Source: Prunus persica (lineage: Eukaryota; Streptophyta; Magnoliopsida; Rosales; Rosaceae). Taken from it: a stretch of DNA of 64,000 nucleotides. Position 1 is the first letter of the stretch, and every line of letters starts with the position of its first letter. The stretch spans positions 12,156,747 to 12,220,746 of the forward strand of contig NC_034009.1 in NCBI RefSeq assembly GCF_000346465.2, given 5' to 3'. The notes below the pieces were generated by a model. That model did not search any database. It worked only from the letters and a program-made list of their open reading frames with translations, and was not told the DNA's origin. The translations under genes and the position numbers were made by a program. Positions 46,909 to 58,784 of the stretch are shown one piece after another.

Positions 46909-48528
46909 CTATTCTTCTTGGCCAACTTCAAGGTTCTTCAGTTTTGATTCCAATTCATCCTCATTGCCTTCACCCTTTTCAGATTCTTTGTCATCATCAC
47001 CGTCATCATCTTCTCCTTCAGGATCATTCTCATCCAAAGACCCAAGCATATCAGGAGATTTCTTGAATGCATCCTTCACCTCATCTATGCCCTCATCAGA
47101 GATGAAATTTCCGTTGATGTTCAGCAACTTAAAACCAGGCTTCTGAACCAGAGCTTGCGCCAACACCCGAGCCCCAGCTCTTCTGATTAAGTTGGTGTTC
47201 ATATCAACTTCCTTCAACTGGGGAAGACCCTCTAACACTTTGCTGATCTGAATAGTACCTTCATCCTTAAGTTCATTCTCACCCAAATTCAGCTTGGTGA
47301 GAAGTGTCTTTGCTGCTATACAAGCTGCAATAGCAGGAACAGATTTAGCTTTTATCTCATTTCCAGCAATGTCAAGGACTTCAAGTGAAGGAGCTGATTC
47401 CTTGAGAGCATTAGCAATTGCAACTGCACCCTCATCTTCTAAGTTCAGGTAGCTAAGGTAAACCTCTTTCAAACTTTCATGCTTGGAGAGAGCTTTGCTC
47501 AATGCAACTCCACCTTCTACCCCAAACATGTTGTCCCGCAAATCCAGCTTCTTTAGATGGGTACAAGTCTCAAGTGCTTCAGATAAGGCAATTCCTCCCT
47601 CAGAGCCTACCCTAGTGGAGGAGCAACGGAAATCCTCCAATAGGGGAGAACGCTTCACAACCTCAGAAATAGCAATTGCCCCTTCATCTCCCGTCATATT
47701 ATTATGAAAATGGAGGACTCTAAGCTTCTTTGTGGAAGGAATCAACTCACAAACCGCTCGAGCAGCTTCTTCTGAAATGCCATCATTGATCAAATAGAGT
47801 TCCTCCAAGCAACTTTGTGATTTGAGGAGTGCCCCAAAAGCCCTAACACCTTTCTCACCCAAGGCATTGTTAGATAGATCCAGAGACTCCAACGCACTAC
47901 CTTCCAAAGCAGCTGCAAAGATATTCATGACTTCAAGAGCTTCAGCCTCTGGTCTCCCTGCTATAAAATCTGATAGGTCAACTTCTTTCAACTGATTCTT
48001 AAGGGAAACCAATATGGGCCCAACAACATGGGCTGCTCCTAGGCCAAAGCTTCTATTGCTGAAACATATTTTGGTGTAAGTATTCCCTGGCTCCATCAAC
48101 GGCTTCAAAAGTTTCTCAGCTTCCTCGGCCTCAATAAAGGCCCGGACACCTTTAGATATATCAAACAGAGTTTGAGTGGGTGTAGTGTCGGATGTCACTT
48201 TGCTGTCCTCCTTGCTTCTAGGTTTTTTTTTAAGAACTTCCATCAGGAGCTTACTACATTCCCGGGCATAAAGCTGCACTGCAGAACTTCCATCTCCATC
48301 TGGTTCCTTTTCATAGTTCTGGTCTGCAGTGGCAAAAGCCACATCCTCAATTCGTTTTGCATTTTGCTCAGCCTCTTCCTTACTGAGCAAGGCATACTTC
48401 TCAGTGAAAAGGGATTTAGTGCTAAGATTGTTTATCATCCGGTCCACAAGCACTTGCCTTGTATTTTGGCTTGGAGGCCATAGTTTAATTGAAAATGGCC
48501 GGCGTTCTGAATTCAGAGTTGAATCCAT
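46909..48528 (-). CDS. RANGAP2: Ran GTPase-activating protein with WPP domain
   Basis: A single coding exon of 539 aa. The start is taken at MDSTLN: the 10 codons before it lie beyond a splice acceptor (TTTGTAG, at 48540), so they are leader. An N-terminal WPP domain (WPP at residues 17-19, then EEAEQNAKRIEDVAFATA) targets plant RanGAP to the nuclear envelope and cell plate. The middle is a run of RanGAP-type leucine-rich repeats (for example LEELYLINDGISEEAARAV, LKKLDLRDNMFGVEGG, LEVLDIAGNEIKAKSVPAI). The C-terminus is strongly acidic (EGEDDDGDDDKESEKGEG), as in the family. It stimulates GTP hydrolysis by Ran and so helps nuclear transport and division. The symbol RANGAP2 rests on gene order next to CHR23/KAPP, not on sequence comparison with RANGAP1. 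Confidence 0.95.
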   Translation of the reverse strand: MDSTLNSERRPFSIKLWPPSQNTRQVLVDRMINNLSTKSLFTEKYALLSKEEAEQNAKRIEDVAFATADQNYEKEPDGDGSSAVQLYARECSKLLMEVLKKKPRSKEDSKVTSDTTPTQTLFDISKGVRAFIEAEEAEKLLKPLMEPGNTYTKICFSNRSFGLGAAHVVGPILVSLKNQLKEVDLSDFIAGRPEAEALEVMNIFAAALEGSALESLDLSNNALGEKGVRAFGALLKSQSCLEELYLINDGISEEAARAVCELIPSTKKLRVLHFHNNMTGDEGAIAISEVVKRSPLLEDFRCSSTRVGSEGGIALSEALETCTHLKKLDLRDNMFGVEGGVALSKALSKHESLKEVYLSYLNLEDEGAVAIANALKESAPSLEVLDIAGNEIKAKSVPAIAACIAAKTLLTKLNLGENELKDEGTIQISKVLEGLPQLKEVDMNTNLIRRAGARVLAQALVQKPGFKLLNINGNFISDEGIDEVKDAFKKSPDMLGSLDENDPEGEDDDGDDDKESEKGEGNEDELESKLKNLEVGQEE

Positions 48529-48539
48529 TGCAGCAAAAC

Positions 48540-50330
48540 CTACAAATTCAGGCTTCACATATGTAAAAAAACAGTAATAAATACTTTAATAAAGAGATAA
48601 GCAGCCCACTTATAACATAACAAACATATAAAGTTTCAAATGTTAAATGACAAACATGGTAAATTTTCAAGATGAATGTTTCAGGAAATGAGAGATAGAA
48701 CTCCTATAATATCAGAAACAACATCTTTTAACCACGCATAATTCTTGACAACAGAAGTAGTGTTAATATGTAGGGTGATACTAATGACAAAATTTAAATT
48801 CTACATGAAACATTAGAAAATGGAACAGAAGAGAGATAGGGTTATAACCCTCAAAACACTGCGAAAGAAATCTTGGAATCTAGAGAAAAATAGTGATGCA
48901 TAAAATTTATCTCCCTCTTCAAGGGAGGAGAAAATATGTATGCAAACAAAAGTAAAAGAGTAAAACCTTCCTAAACTGTTATCATGCAAGTTACTCCAGT
49001 TTTCAGCATTTTTTTTCATTTACTAAGGCAATTTTTGCCATATATATATATATAGATTCCCAATATCTTTTATTCCCCTTTATTCAGCATTACCAATCAA
49101 GTTTCTTCACTTTACCCTCTTTCTAGCAATCAATGGGAGGGTTGAGAAAATTTTACATTTTCATTTGGCAAAAGGTATCGTCAATAAAATGAGAGTGAAG
49201 CACTGATTTTTAGGCTTCTGAAAATTTTGTAAAATCTTGGATATATTCTCATACAATTAAAGAATTACTACATTAAATTTTCCCACCCTTGGTTTTTGTA
49301 TAACTTTTTCCCTAAAACACTCTGGTCCAATCCACAGATTTCAGGGTAACTAAAACTATAAAATAAAAAAAATTCAACAAGACACTCACAGCAGATACGT
49401 CCTCTCAGAAAACCAAAAAGATAACACAACTGAGTTGCTCAACCATCTAATTCTTCACTATCAGAGCCACATTTTACAGCCCCGCAGCTCCCAATATGGG
49501 TTAACCCAATTGCAAACGGTCACGTTCGTTGTCTCTCTTCTCATCTCCAACTTACACTCACACATAATGGGCCAAATAGGTAGATTTGTATTCTTGGATT
49601 TATTACTTATGGATCCAATAATCTCTTTGAAACCTCATTATCCAAAACTAAGCACGAAACTACAGATAATGTCAGAGTCTGAGAAAATTTCTATGCTATA
49701 AGACGATAATATTAGTGTGTAAAGAAAGCATAAAATTGTAAATAACCAACGTTAAAGAAAAATAAATCTGTTCTTTTACATAGCCTACATGGGATCTTAG
49801 ATAATATAGATTCATACATATCAAAGTACCCTCAAACTAAAAAGGGCACCCAGGCACCCTGTTTACCATCGAACCACCACAAAGATTCAAACTTTCACAA
49901 GAAAAATTATATTGAACTAATCAGAACTTTATCAACTCAAAGTGAACTATAAACCCAAACGAATCTAAACCCACCAAGTAAAACAACAGAGAACCAATAT
50001 TAAGAAGCAATCCAAGAAAATGAAATGGGCTTCAGCAGCTTCAAAATATTATAAAAGAAAAATGATACCCTAAAACTGGAAAAAGAAGAAAGATGAAGCA
50101 AAAGTTAAAGAGGAAGAGATGGGTACCTTTCTTTTTCTCTCCCTGCTTTTGGGTGGGTTTGAGAGATATTGTACTTTGGGTTTATCTGAGATTCAAATGG
50201 AGCACTGAAATTAAAGGAATATAATGTGTTCTCAATTTCAAAGAGTGGGAAATGAGTGTGGAGGGAAAAATGAAAACGAAGGGAGCAAAGTGGGTATTAG
50301 GTTTTTTGGATTTATATTTGGGGAACTCGA
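48540..50330 (-). promoter_or_regulatory. 5'UTR intron, leader exon and promoter of the RanGAP gene
   Basis: A leader exon ends AAAG at 50127. An intron with donor GTACCC runs from 50126 to 48540 (1587 nt), ending TTTGTAG 12 nt before the ATG. A TATA-like TATAAA on the minus strand is at about 50312-50317. Long first introns in the leader often boost expression in plants (general knowledge). Confidence 0.65.
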
Positions 50331-51373
50331 ATCATTGATGTATCAATATCAATTATCATGTGCGTTTCCGGCCGCCACTTTTGATGTTTGGAAAGCCAAA
50401 TAACATTGTGACAGATGCGGATAGGGTATTGCGCCCGTGAAGAATTACGAACGTTTTTGACAATTCTTCTTATTTTAAAGAAGCAAAAAAGGAGTGCTAC
50501 TCTGTTTCTTTCTTCCTTTTTTCTTCTTGCTTTTTAAAGAAACAAAGTATACATCTTTGGAAAAACGTATAAATTATTTACTATAAATGTATTAAAATTT
50601 GGAATATATTTTAGTATTGTTCCCTGGGTGACAAAGAGAGAGCGCTGGTGGGCGTCTTATCATTTCAATGGTAAAAGTAAATATTAATTTCGAAGAATAA
50701 ATAAGATCCATATTAAGCCCAAATGAAAACAAATGAAACATTGCAACATGAATTGGTATGCATAAGTTAGTCTAATACATTACTGTTTTTCAGCTATACC
50801 AATTCCATTAATAAAAGGGGAAAATAGAAAATATAGAGGAATTAAAAACACAACCATTGCAACACAATAAGCAAATCAATTCCACATCTTGAAACCAAGC
50901 TCACTATGTGAGAGATGAGAACCCTCTACCAATTTGGGATACGAAACACCTTTAAGGAGAAAGCAAATCCCGCTCTCAACTTCCACCTAGACACATGGTC
51001 AATGGTCTCCCAATCACCTCATGATCTCAAAGCACCTATTGATAGTACATCTACAAAATGAAACAACTCTACCCCTCAACACAAAGATGCGATGGAGATC
51101 CACCTCATCGAACCCAAAAAATGCAAGGACAACAACAACAACAAAAAGGCCTAAATGGCATATAGGAAGACCCTAATACAACTAGGGTTGAGAGAAACAC
51201 CTTGCAAAACACTAGGAAAACAAGACCCTTGCACAAGAGTGACTAGGAAGAAAAACTCTCCACACAAATCGTTAGATGGTAGTGGTGCCAAGGGAAAAAC
51301 CTTTGAAATCGAGGCCTGACTCAATCGCAGGTTTTTCCCATAGTAATCTTTTTATTTATTTATTTTATAATGA
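50331..51373. other. Intergenic sequence
   Basis: AT-rich up to 50850, then more complex sequence (50870-51320) with no continuous frame. Probably degenerate transposon sequence, but no diagnostic motif was found. Confidence 0.4.
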
Positions 51374-51613
51374 TCAAGAATGGTAAATTTGTGTCTTTAG
51401 TATTTCTCTTTTTGAATTGGTGATCATTAAGTATGTATTGCACCGAATGCAACAAAAAGAGAGTGCCGACCTACCATGTTTGGGGAGGTGAGTGGCTTCA
51501 TTCTCCAGTGAAGTATGGTGGACAATGGCTTGTATCACTTTCTGATGATGTTCTTCATCATCTGAATCATCATCAAACATAAAGGAAAAGATGGCCTTGC
51601 CACGGTTATCCAT
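51374..51613 (-). pseudogene. N-terminal fragment resembling a PIF/Harbinger-type protein
   Basis: The open frame begins MDNRGKAIFSFMFDDDSDDE and continues with EEHHQKVIQAIVHHTSL, the acidic N-terminal pattern I associate with plant Harbinger/ALP1-like proteins. No nuclease domain follows: the frame ends after ~79 codons in unrelated sequence. A solo LTR (51689-53636) sits in its upstream leader. The assignment rests on one short motif. Confidence 0.4.
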
Positions 51614-51688
51614 TGAAACTTTGAAATGATATGAAAAGTATGAGAATGAAGAAGATGATGTGTTTTCTTAAATAGATTTTGTGGACAT

Positions 51689-52174
51689 TGTTGGGGTCTT
51701 TTTCCTTCGGAAGGCTCGTCCGGCCTTGTTGATTCTTGAACCGCCATAGAGTGGTGAATCAAGCTTTCGTTGCCCCTTTTTCTAAGTTAGTGAGAACTAG
51801 GCCCAAAGATCCCGAGGGAGAAGTAAGTCCCAAGGGAGTACTTTGTTCTTCTTCCAGCGGCTGCATGTTTTGTGCTGATATTTTCGGCAACTAGACGAAG
51901 AATTGGAGATGGTGCATCGATGTTGCACAGGCTTGGTACGAGAATTTGCTTTAGTGAATCAAGATAATACTAGGCTTGGCATGACAGGCTTGTGGCTTGG
52001 GAGCTAAGAGAAAATGAGCATGAAGAAATAATTATGGCTTGAGATTTTGGGTGTTTTCGGCAGCTAGACGAAGAGCTTGCGATGTTTGCATTTTCTTACC
52101 AAAAAGGTAATGACTATGGTTTCAACTTAGCTTGAGAGGATGGGTGTTTTAGACTTGGGATGGAGCTTTTTGAG

Positions 52175-52205
<31 letters not shown>

Positions 52206-53636
52206 AATGATGGGTGGCTTTAGCAAATTTCTAGCAGCTTTCGTCAAGCTCTTGGGTGGCTTGCCAGAAGAGAAAAAGGGGAAGAAATGAAAGATTCCAA
52301 AGGTGAGAGGTGATGCTTGCTCTCTCTGGATGTGTTTATGGGAAAGAGAGGAAGAAAGTGGAAGAACACAACTTGAAATTAAAGCTTCCAGCAATGAGTA
52401 AGGATGTTGCTCTCTCTGGATGAGTTGAAGATGACTTGCTGATGTTGATCTGAGATTATATGAGCTTGGCATGAGAGCTTGGAGTGTGGAAGCTAAAGAC
52501 CCACAAGTTTAGCAAATGAGAATGCTTGTGCTTGGCTTGGCGTTTGATATGCTTGAGTTTGGGTGTTGAGAATTTATTGTTTGTGGCTATGGCTATGGGG
52601 ATTTAAGAGTTTCAAGAGAATGAGGATTGAGGAAAAGCTTGAGGTTTGAAGGCTATGGTATTTATAACTTAGAAGGAAGGAAAAACTTTGAGTTATGCTT
52701 AGTGAAGCTTTATAGAGAAGATGATGGATTTCAAGGAAATGAGGTTATGGCTGGGGTGCTTGCAACAGCTAGGAAGGAGGTGTGATGATTGAAGAAGGGG
52801 GTTGATGGCTGCTGGGATGCTTGCAGCAGCCAAAACAAGAAGTTGTTGTGCTGCTCCAATAGTTAAAGGAAGGGCCTGATGGTTGAAGAAGGGGGTTGAT
52901 GGCTGCTATGTTGCTTGCAGCAGCCGAATGAGAGGGCTTGCTGGCTAAAGAAAAATTTGTGCCATTTGCCTGAGTCCTGAATGCCAATTTATAAAAGGTG
53001 AGGGTTTTTCTTTATTTCCAATAGGTAAATGGAGGTGCTGGAACCAGCCTATTTCCAATAGTTAAAAGGGAGCACTGAGGCATGCTATTTTCCAGCAGGT
53101 AAAGCTATGTACCATAAACTGATTATTTCCTATGGGTAAAAGGAAGCGCTGGAAACGGCTTGTTTCCAGTGAGTAATAAGGAGTGCTGAAAAAGGCTTGT
53201 TTCCAACGGGTAAAGCTAGACATTTGAAAAATGACTATTTTCTATGGGTAAAGGAAGTGCTTAAAAAATATCTCCTTTGCTCACCCATATTGGGGAACTC
53301 TAAGTAATGAGCTTGAACTTTGGTGCTTCCAAGTAGCTAGCTCAAAGTCTCCATTATCCAAGAGCTTCTGTGGGCCTTGTGGACCTCTGTAATCTTCCAC
53401 ACCACAATCCCTTGTTCAAGCCCCGTAAACCACATGACTTGGGTTCATGTGAGTTTGGTAGGTGATTGACATATGAAAAATGTATTATTGGCTTGGCATG
53501 ACATGCACACTATTTCTATATTTATTTAATGAATTAATTCCCAAAATATAGCTTGAATTAATGCAAGATCAACATTATATGTTATATTAGGCTTTAGATA
53601 TCTTTGGGCTTCTCGTGACATTTTTGGGCCTCAATA
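51689..53636 (-). mobile_element. Solo LTR of a long-LTR retrotransposon
   Basis: 1948 bp flanked by GACAT (51684-51688 and 53637-53641). In its own orientation it starts TATTGAGGCCCAAA (a changed TG) and ends AAAGACCCCAACA. Its ends resemble those of the LTR at 57074-58784, so both belong to related families. There is no internal region, so LTR-LTR recombination is likely. It contains degenerate tandem repeats near 52740-52930 and 53010-53265. Confidence 0.85.
53010..53265. repeat. Degenerate tandem repeat within the solo LTR
   Basis: At least six copies of TTTCCAATRGGTAAA-like units followed by GGAGYGCTGRAA, at spacings of roughly 50-70 bp. Confidence 0.6.
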
Positions 53637-53641
53637 GACAT

Positions 53642-54944
53642 CTTCAACAAGAATGAAAGGAGATTGATGAAATTGACAAAGGAAAAATAAATTGAGAAAT
53701 AGAAAAAAAAATAATTTTTGGTAGATTATTTGAGAAATGGGTGGGTATTTATATAGTTTGGAGTGAGTTTTGGGGTTGGATATGATGTATATTAATTGAA
53801 AATATTATTTTGACCGTTGGATTTAAATTTCAGCTATTTGAATTTTTTTTTAACCGTTAAAATAGCTTGGACTTAATGTGGATCGTTGATTTGAGTAACT
53901 ATTTGAATTATTTTTTAAAAAAATTAGATCCAACGACAACATCACCAGCTACTGCCACGTGGCGAGACAACAGCTGCAGCATAGCAACAGAGCGAGGCCC
54001 ACAGAATCTTCCTTGCACATAAGCTGCGTCAACCATGAGTGGGCTCCACCAAAAAACTTTCTAGTCCAGCTATGGTATTTGGGCCCAAGTTTGGATTTTC
54101 TCAAATTTTGGCCCCTTAATTTTCTTGAATTGGGAGAGAACATGGGCTAAAATTTGGGATATTTTGAGTTTGGCTTCATGAGTTGGAAATGGCCTAAGAG
54201 TGTGGAAGAAAAATACAAGGTATTTGCAAAATATGGTGATTGTTCGGCATATTTCGGATATGAAAATCACATTCCAAAGTTCTCCACTACATTTTTTGTG
54301 TTGACTTGTACTCCAGTCTCCCTCCGAAAATTTGGAATTCAAAATTCAGATTCAAATGATGTTAAAACCAGAAGGATTTAGAATTGGTTCAATCACAATC
54401 CTGAATTTTCAATTCAATATTTGTTGTTGACAATAAAAAATTCTCACGTCTCATCGAACAAACAATTGTTTTCGTAATGAACAGAGAAACAAACAAGTTA
54501 TGCTTTATGGTTCTTTGCTGAAATCATAAACATATGGGCTTAGCCCACTGGATAAATTTGAATCATTGTAATTGGCGTGTGATATAAACTTCAAAAATGC
54601 CACCCCAAAAAGAAAAGTTCAAAAATAGTCTAGCATAAAACACAATCCTCAACATTTTCTTGAAATTCAGCACCCCTAAAAAAACGCCATCTTGAAGAAA
54701 CTAGCCAAGGAAAATATATATTATCTGGGATTCTTTACCAGTTTTCTTTCATACCAGACTATATAAGACTTGATCTTGACCATTCAAAATGATCTAAAGG
54801 TTACGGTGCTGCCATGTAATTAATGAACAAATTTTCATTCTCCCCAAAACTTCCCACCCCACCGTTTTGCCTTCCATATTTGATTCACCCTCCCTCGCTG
54901 TGCCCATGCGATGCTTCACAAGATGATAATGACTGACAATAACC
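53642..54944. other. Intergenic, possible DNA-transposon remnant
   Basis: CCGTTGGATTTAAATTT (from about 53815) is mirrored by an inverted AAATTAGATCCAACG near 53922, suggesting an old MITE. No gene recognised. Confidence 0.35.
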
Positions 54945-55099
54945 TTAGAAAACAATATACACGAAGTGAGTGAAAATGCTGTCTCTGAGAATCATTCCTC
55001 CATACTTGCAACGGGCTTCAATTTCATACCCGGACTCTCTCGGAATTTCTAGATGCAGAGGGAGTGGCATATGAAACCGGTTACGGGTAAGTTGTCCTC
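54945..55099 (-). CDS. Possible last exon of an unrecognised gene
   Basis: Minus-strand frame after an acceptor-like TGCATCAG. It reads GQLTRNRFHMPLPLHLEIPR, then ESGYEIEARCKYGGMILRD, and ends at TAA 54947-54945. The codon usage and amino acid mix look protein-like in an AT-rich setting. No partner exon was found upstream, so it may be a gene fragment. Family unknown. Confidence 0.25.
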
Positions 55100-55898
55100 C
55101 TGATGCAGGATAAATTTAGACATCTGATAAAGGGTTTTCCCAGAAGTTGACAAGAATTACTGTCTGTTAGACATCACATTTAACACAGAACGCAAACACT
55201 GCATTTTACATGATCTGAGAACGAGCATTTGACAAACGGAATAAGCAACTTACTTAGAGTCCAAGTAAGGACTCAGATAAAGCCCCCGATCCATCATCCA
55301 AGACTGCAAAACCTAAGGCCAGGGTTCTGAATTGTGATAGTCAAATGCATTTCCAATTTGTTCTAGGGCAAAGATCAAATGAAATGCCTAATCTTAAGCT
55401 ACTCCAACTAGCCTAACCATGCTATCAGGGCCAATCTTGAACTTTAAGGCACAAACTGCACGACCAAGAGAAACATTTTCCAGGTTTGGTTCTATGAAAT
55501 TACTTGAATTGTTATTCCATAACAATGAACAGCAAGGTAAGCTCAATAAGGCATTTGGGTTCATTGAAAAAGATCATGTTATCAGTTGCTCAGATAACAT
55601 TTTGAATTTAAACCCCAAATGAAGTAAAAGGCAATGGGCACTAAAAAAACCCATTCAAGTGAATAGAACAATGACTAAGAATCAAACACCACAAATAAAT
55701 AGAACCCAAAAAAGATTAAATCATTCCTGAAAATAGCATGAAAATATAACTAAGCATAAATATCCAAACCAAGGTTTTACCAAACACTTCAAAAATCCAT
55801 AACAAAACTTAAAACTAGAAATTAAGCCAAAACAATGATAAGATCATTGGAAATGACAGTAAATAGCATAAATGGAAAAAAGGTGAGATGAGTATCTC

Positions 55899-56336
55899 TC
55901 AACGGTAAGACTTCTGGAACCTAGCTCTGGCACCGCGACCACCGAACTTCTTGGGCTCGCAGCGCCTGGGATCAGCGACGAGGAGAGTTCTGTCGTACCT
56001 GACCAAGATGTCCTTGATCTCCTTCTTGCTCTGTTCGTCCACATACTTCTGGTAAAACGCCACAAGGGCCTTGGCGATGCTCTGGCGGATTGCGTAGATC
56101 TGAGACGTGTGGCCTCCACCTTTGACACGGATCCTCATGTCGACGCCGGCGAAACGGTGTCGTCCGAGCAGAAGGATCGGCTCGTAGGCCTTGAACCGGA
56201 GGATCTCCGGCTCCACCAGCTCGATCGGACAGCCGTTGATCTTGATCAGGCCGCGTCCCCGCTTGCAGTAGGTCACTGCCACCGCCGTCTTCTTTCGGCC
56301 AAAGCACTGAACGGACTCTATAGCTGGGGTCGCCAT
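55899..56336 (-). CDS. RPS16: 40S ribosomal protein S16 (uS9)
   Basis: An intronless 145-aa frame of the normal family length. It starts [20 protein letters not shown], carries the S9 signature [19 protein letters not shown] and ends in the basic tail [17 protein letters not shown], which reaches the ribosomal P-site in known structures. The frame has much higher GC than its flanks, typical of plant ribosomal protein genes. ATG at 56336 fits the universal start; an open extension to 56549 is leader sequence. The leader carries a telo-box (see promoter entry). Confidence 0.97.
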   Translation of the reverse strand: MATPAIESVQCFGRKKTAVAVTYCKRGRGLIKINGCPIELVEPEILRFKAYEPILLLGRHRFAGVDMRIRVKGGGHTSQIYAIRQSIAKALVAFYQKYVDEQSKKEIKDILVRYDRTLLVADPRRCEPKKFGGRGARARFQKSYR

Positions 56337-56680
56337 GGTTGCTGCTCTGGGTTTTGGGTCACCTTCTTTAGGGCTTTTGGTGGCTGTGTGTGTGTAAGTG
56401 ATAGATAGCTCGAAGAGGCGCGAGAGAGAGAGTGTGGGAAATAATATATGAGAGAGGGATTTAGGGTTTTTGATCGAGTGGACGGCTCTGATTACTTTGT
56501 GACACAACAGTGAGATGGTCACCCAGAGGAAAATGTATCGTCCGTGCAACTCGATTATTTGCTAACACCTGTGGTGTTCTTAGCCATTAGGCCCTTTTCT
56601 GTTTGCGAAATTGGCTAAAATAGCCCATTTGTAAATAGTCTTAGCCATTAGGCCCTTTTTTGTTTGCGAAATTGGGGTAT
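56337..56680 (-). promoter_or_regulatory. RPS16 promoter with telo-box and site II-like motifs
   Basis: On the minus strand: telo-box AAACCCTAA at 56461-56469, a TATA-like element near 56443-56452, TGGGCT at 56622-56627, and GGGCCTAA at about 56588-56594 and again about 56649-56655. The last two lie in a 36-bp segment duplicated at 61-bp distance (56579-56614 and 56640-56675). Telo-box plus TGGGCY is the known signature of plant ribosomal protein promoters. Confidence 0.7.
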
Positions 56681-57073
56681 GTTTGGCACATTGTATTAGA
56701 CTTGAATTTGAGTAAATAGTCTATGTAATGTGTTTAGTGTCAACTTGTATTATTTAATACCTACTATTTTAAATAAGTTGAGTTTTTAATACTCTCCTTA
56801 CCTGACTAATTAATACAACCCACACAGCTTAGTTTAGATAATACACATTTAATTATAGAGCTAGGGAAAAAGAACACACACATTCTTTTTTTGGTGAAGA
56901 AGAACGCACATTCATGTGAAAAATTAGACATCATTTTCATCTTCTTCTTCCTAGGGTTCTTCTATGCTATCTTCTCCACAGATTATTCTCGTCACTTTTC
57001 TCTAGGTATCCATCTCTCTTTCTCTCTCTCTCTCTCTCTCTTCTTATGTCTTCATCTTCTCTTTCTTTATATA
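56681..57073. other. Intergenic AT-rich sequence
   Basis: Includes GGTATGTTTGGCACATTG near 56676, which resembles the start of common plant MITEs, and a short CT tract near 57018-57040. No gene seen. Confidence 0.4.
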
Positions 57074-58418
57074 TGTTGAGGCCCAAAAAATCCAAGGCTG
57101 GGCTCAAATAAATTTTCGGCCCAGCACAACACCAAGCGAAAAATTCTTATTTAAGTAACATGCCACGTTACAAGGTTAAGTGGGCCCAAGCCACGCGAAT
57201 GCCTGAGACTTGCTGAGCGGGTTGTGGTATAGATGGTTACGCATTCATGAGGCCCATTGATGGTCCAAGGAGTGGAAGTTTTGGGCTACTAGGGAGCACC
57301 AAAACTCAAGTCCATTTATTGAGCCCAGACATATGGGTAAGCATGAGAGAAAACCTAGTAGCTAGCCCATCACCTTGAGAAAACCTAGTAGCTCATCACG
57401 TTAAGAAAACCTAATAGCCCATAAAATCCCACATCAACCAAGCTTCCAGTAGCCTGACGAAATCAAAGGTAACTCACAAGCGCTGAAAACAAAATAGCCC
57501 CAGCCCAGCACCTTATAAAATATCCAACGTTGTACATCTCTATTAAAACCATATCACAACCAAACCACCAAAACCAAGCAAACCCATGTGATGATCACCT
57601 TTTTGACCAAGCACCCTTACCCATTCTTTCCTCTTCAAACTTTGGTGAGAAAACAAGAAACAAAAGTGGGTGGCTCCTCACCCACATGGAGAAGTCCAGT
57701 TGTGTGAAGGTCTTGGAACTCCAAAAGGCTTCATGCTTACATGCTCAGGCTAAGGAAGTTTCACCAAATAAGATAGAATGGAAGAAAGTGAAGGAAAATG
57801 GGATAGGGTGGCTTGATTCCAAGCGCCTATAAAAGGAGCCACTTTCTACCCAGCAAACACACAACAAACCGATCGAAGGCAAGTATCCCATCATGAATCC
57901 TTCAATTTCATGCTTTGTTCTTCCATCTTTTTCCTCTATCTCTCCCAAAAACCCACATCCAGAGAGAGCAAGCATCATCTCTCATCTCTGGAACCCTTCA
58001 ATTTCATGCTCTGTTCTTCCATCTTCTTTCTCTTTCTCCCAAACACACATTCAGAGAGCAAGCATCATCTCTCATCTCTTAAACCCCTGCAATTTCGAGC
58101 ATTACTTCTCCATCTCTTCCCATTTTCCCTTCTGTTGTGCAACCCAGGAGCCTGACGAAGCTTTCGTTAAGTTGCTGAAAATATACTAAAGCCACCCATG
58201 CTTCTATCTTCTTCCTCTCTTTTCGATCGAAGGCAAGCAACCATGTCAAGAGAGAGCAAGCATCACCTCTTATCTCTAGAACCCTTCGATTTCAAGCCTT
58301 GTTCTTCCATTGCTTCTCATTTTCTCCTCTGATAAGCCATTCTAGGGCCTGACAAAGCTTTCGTCAAGCTGTTGGAAAATTACCTAAAGCACCTGTTCAT
58401 CCTTCATTCACCATAATC

Positions 58419-58465
<47 letters not shown>

Positions 58466-58784
58466 AGCAAATGCTCACGAAATCATTACTTCAAGCCTCT
58501 GTCCCTCATAGGAAACCCAAGCCTTCTCTCTCTCTCATGCTAAACTCGTGAATGCTCAGCTCCCATGCCACAAGCTTCTCATGCCAAGCCCAAGAATTTA
58601 TCTGTAAGCAACTGTTGGTTTCATTGGTGAAGAAAACCAGAGTGTTTCTTAAGGCTTAGCTACCTTTTCGAGACACTCTTGGGGTCTGATCCTTGAACTC
58701 AGACACAAGGGCAGCTTCCCCTATTTCTCTTTTTCGGCAGCCCAAACCCATTCGTCAGGCTGCTAGAATAAAAAGACCCCCACA
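57074..58784 (+). repeat. Long LTR of a probable Ty3/gypsy (Tat/Ogre-like) element
   Basis: 1711 bp, TGTTGAGGCCC...GACCCCCACA, followed after a few bases by TGGCGACTCTACCTGGG (about 58790-58806). That is a TGGCGACTC-type primer site, which I associate with Tat/Ogre gypsy elements. The LTR contains a ~96-bp imperfect tandem repeat (TTCAATTTCATGCTYTGTTC at 57901 and 57997, degenerate copies later) and a (CT)n tract. No matching 3' LTR is in the window. Subfamily placement is inference. Confidence 0.7.

Noticed and set aside
48529..48558. N-terminal extension of RanGAP (MKPEFVGFAA)
   Set aside because: It overlaps a good splice acceptor at 48540 and is absent from the family; it is 5'UTR and intron sequence.
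54070..54381. Overlapping short ORFs on both strands
   Set aside because: Low-complexity AT-rich sequence with no recognisable motif on either strand.
56337..56549. Upstream extension of RPS16
   Set aside because: The conserved protein starts at MATPAIE, and the extension covers the telo-box and TATA-like region.
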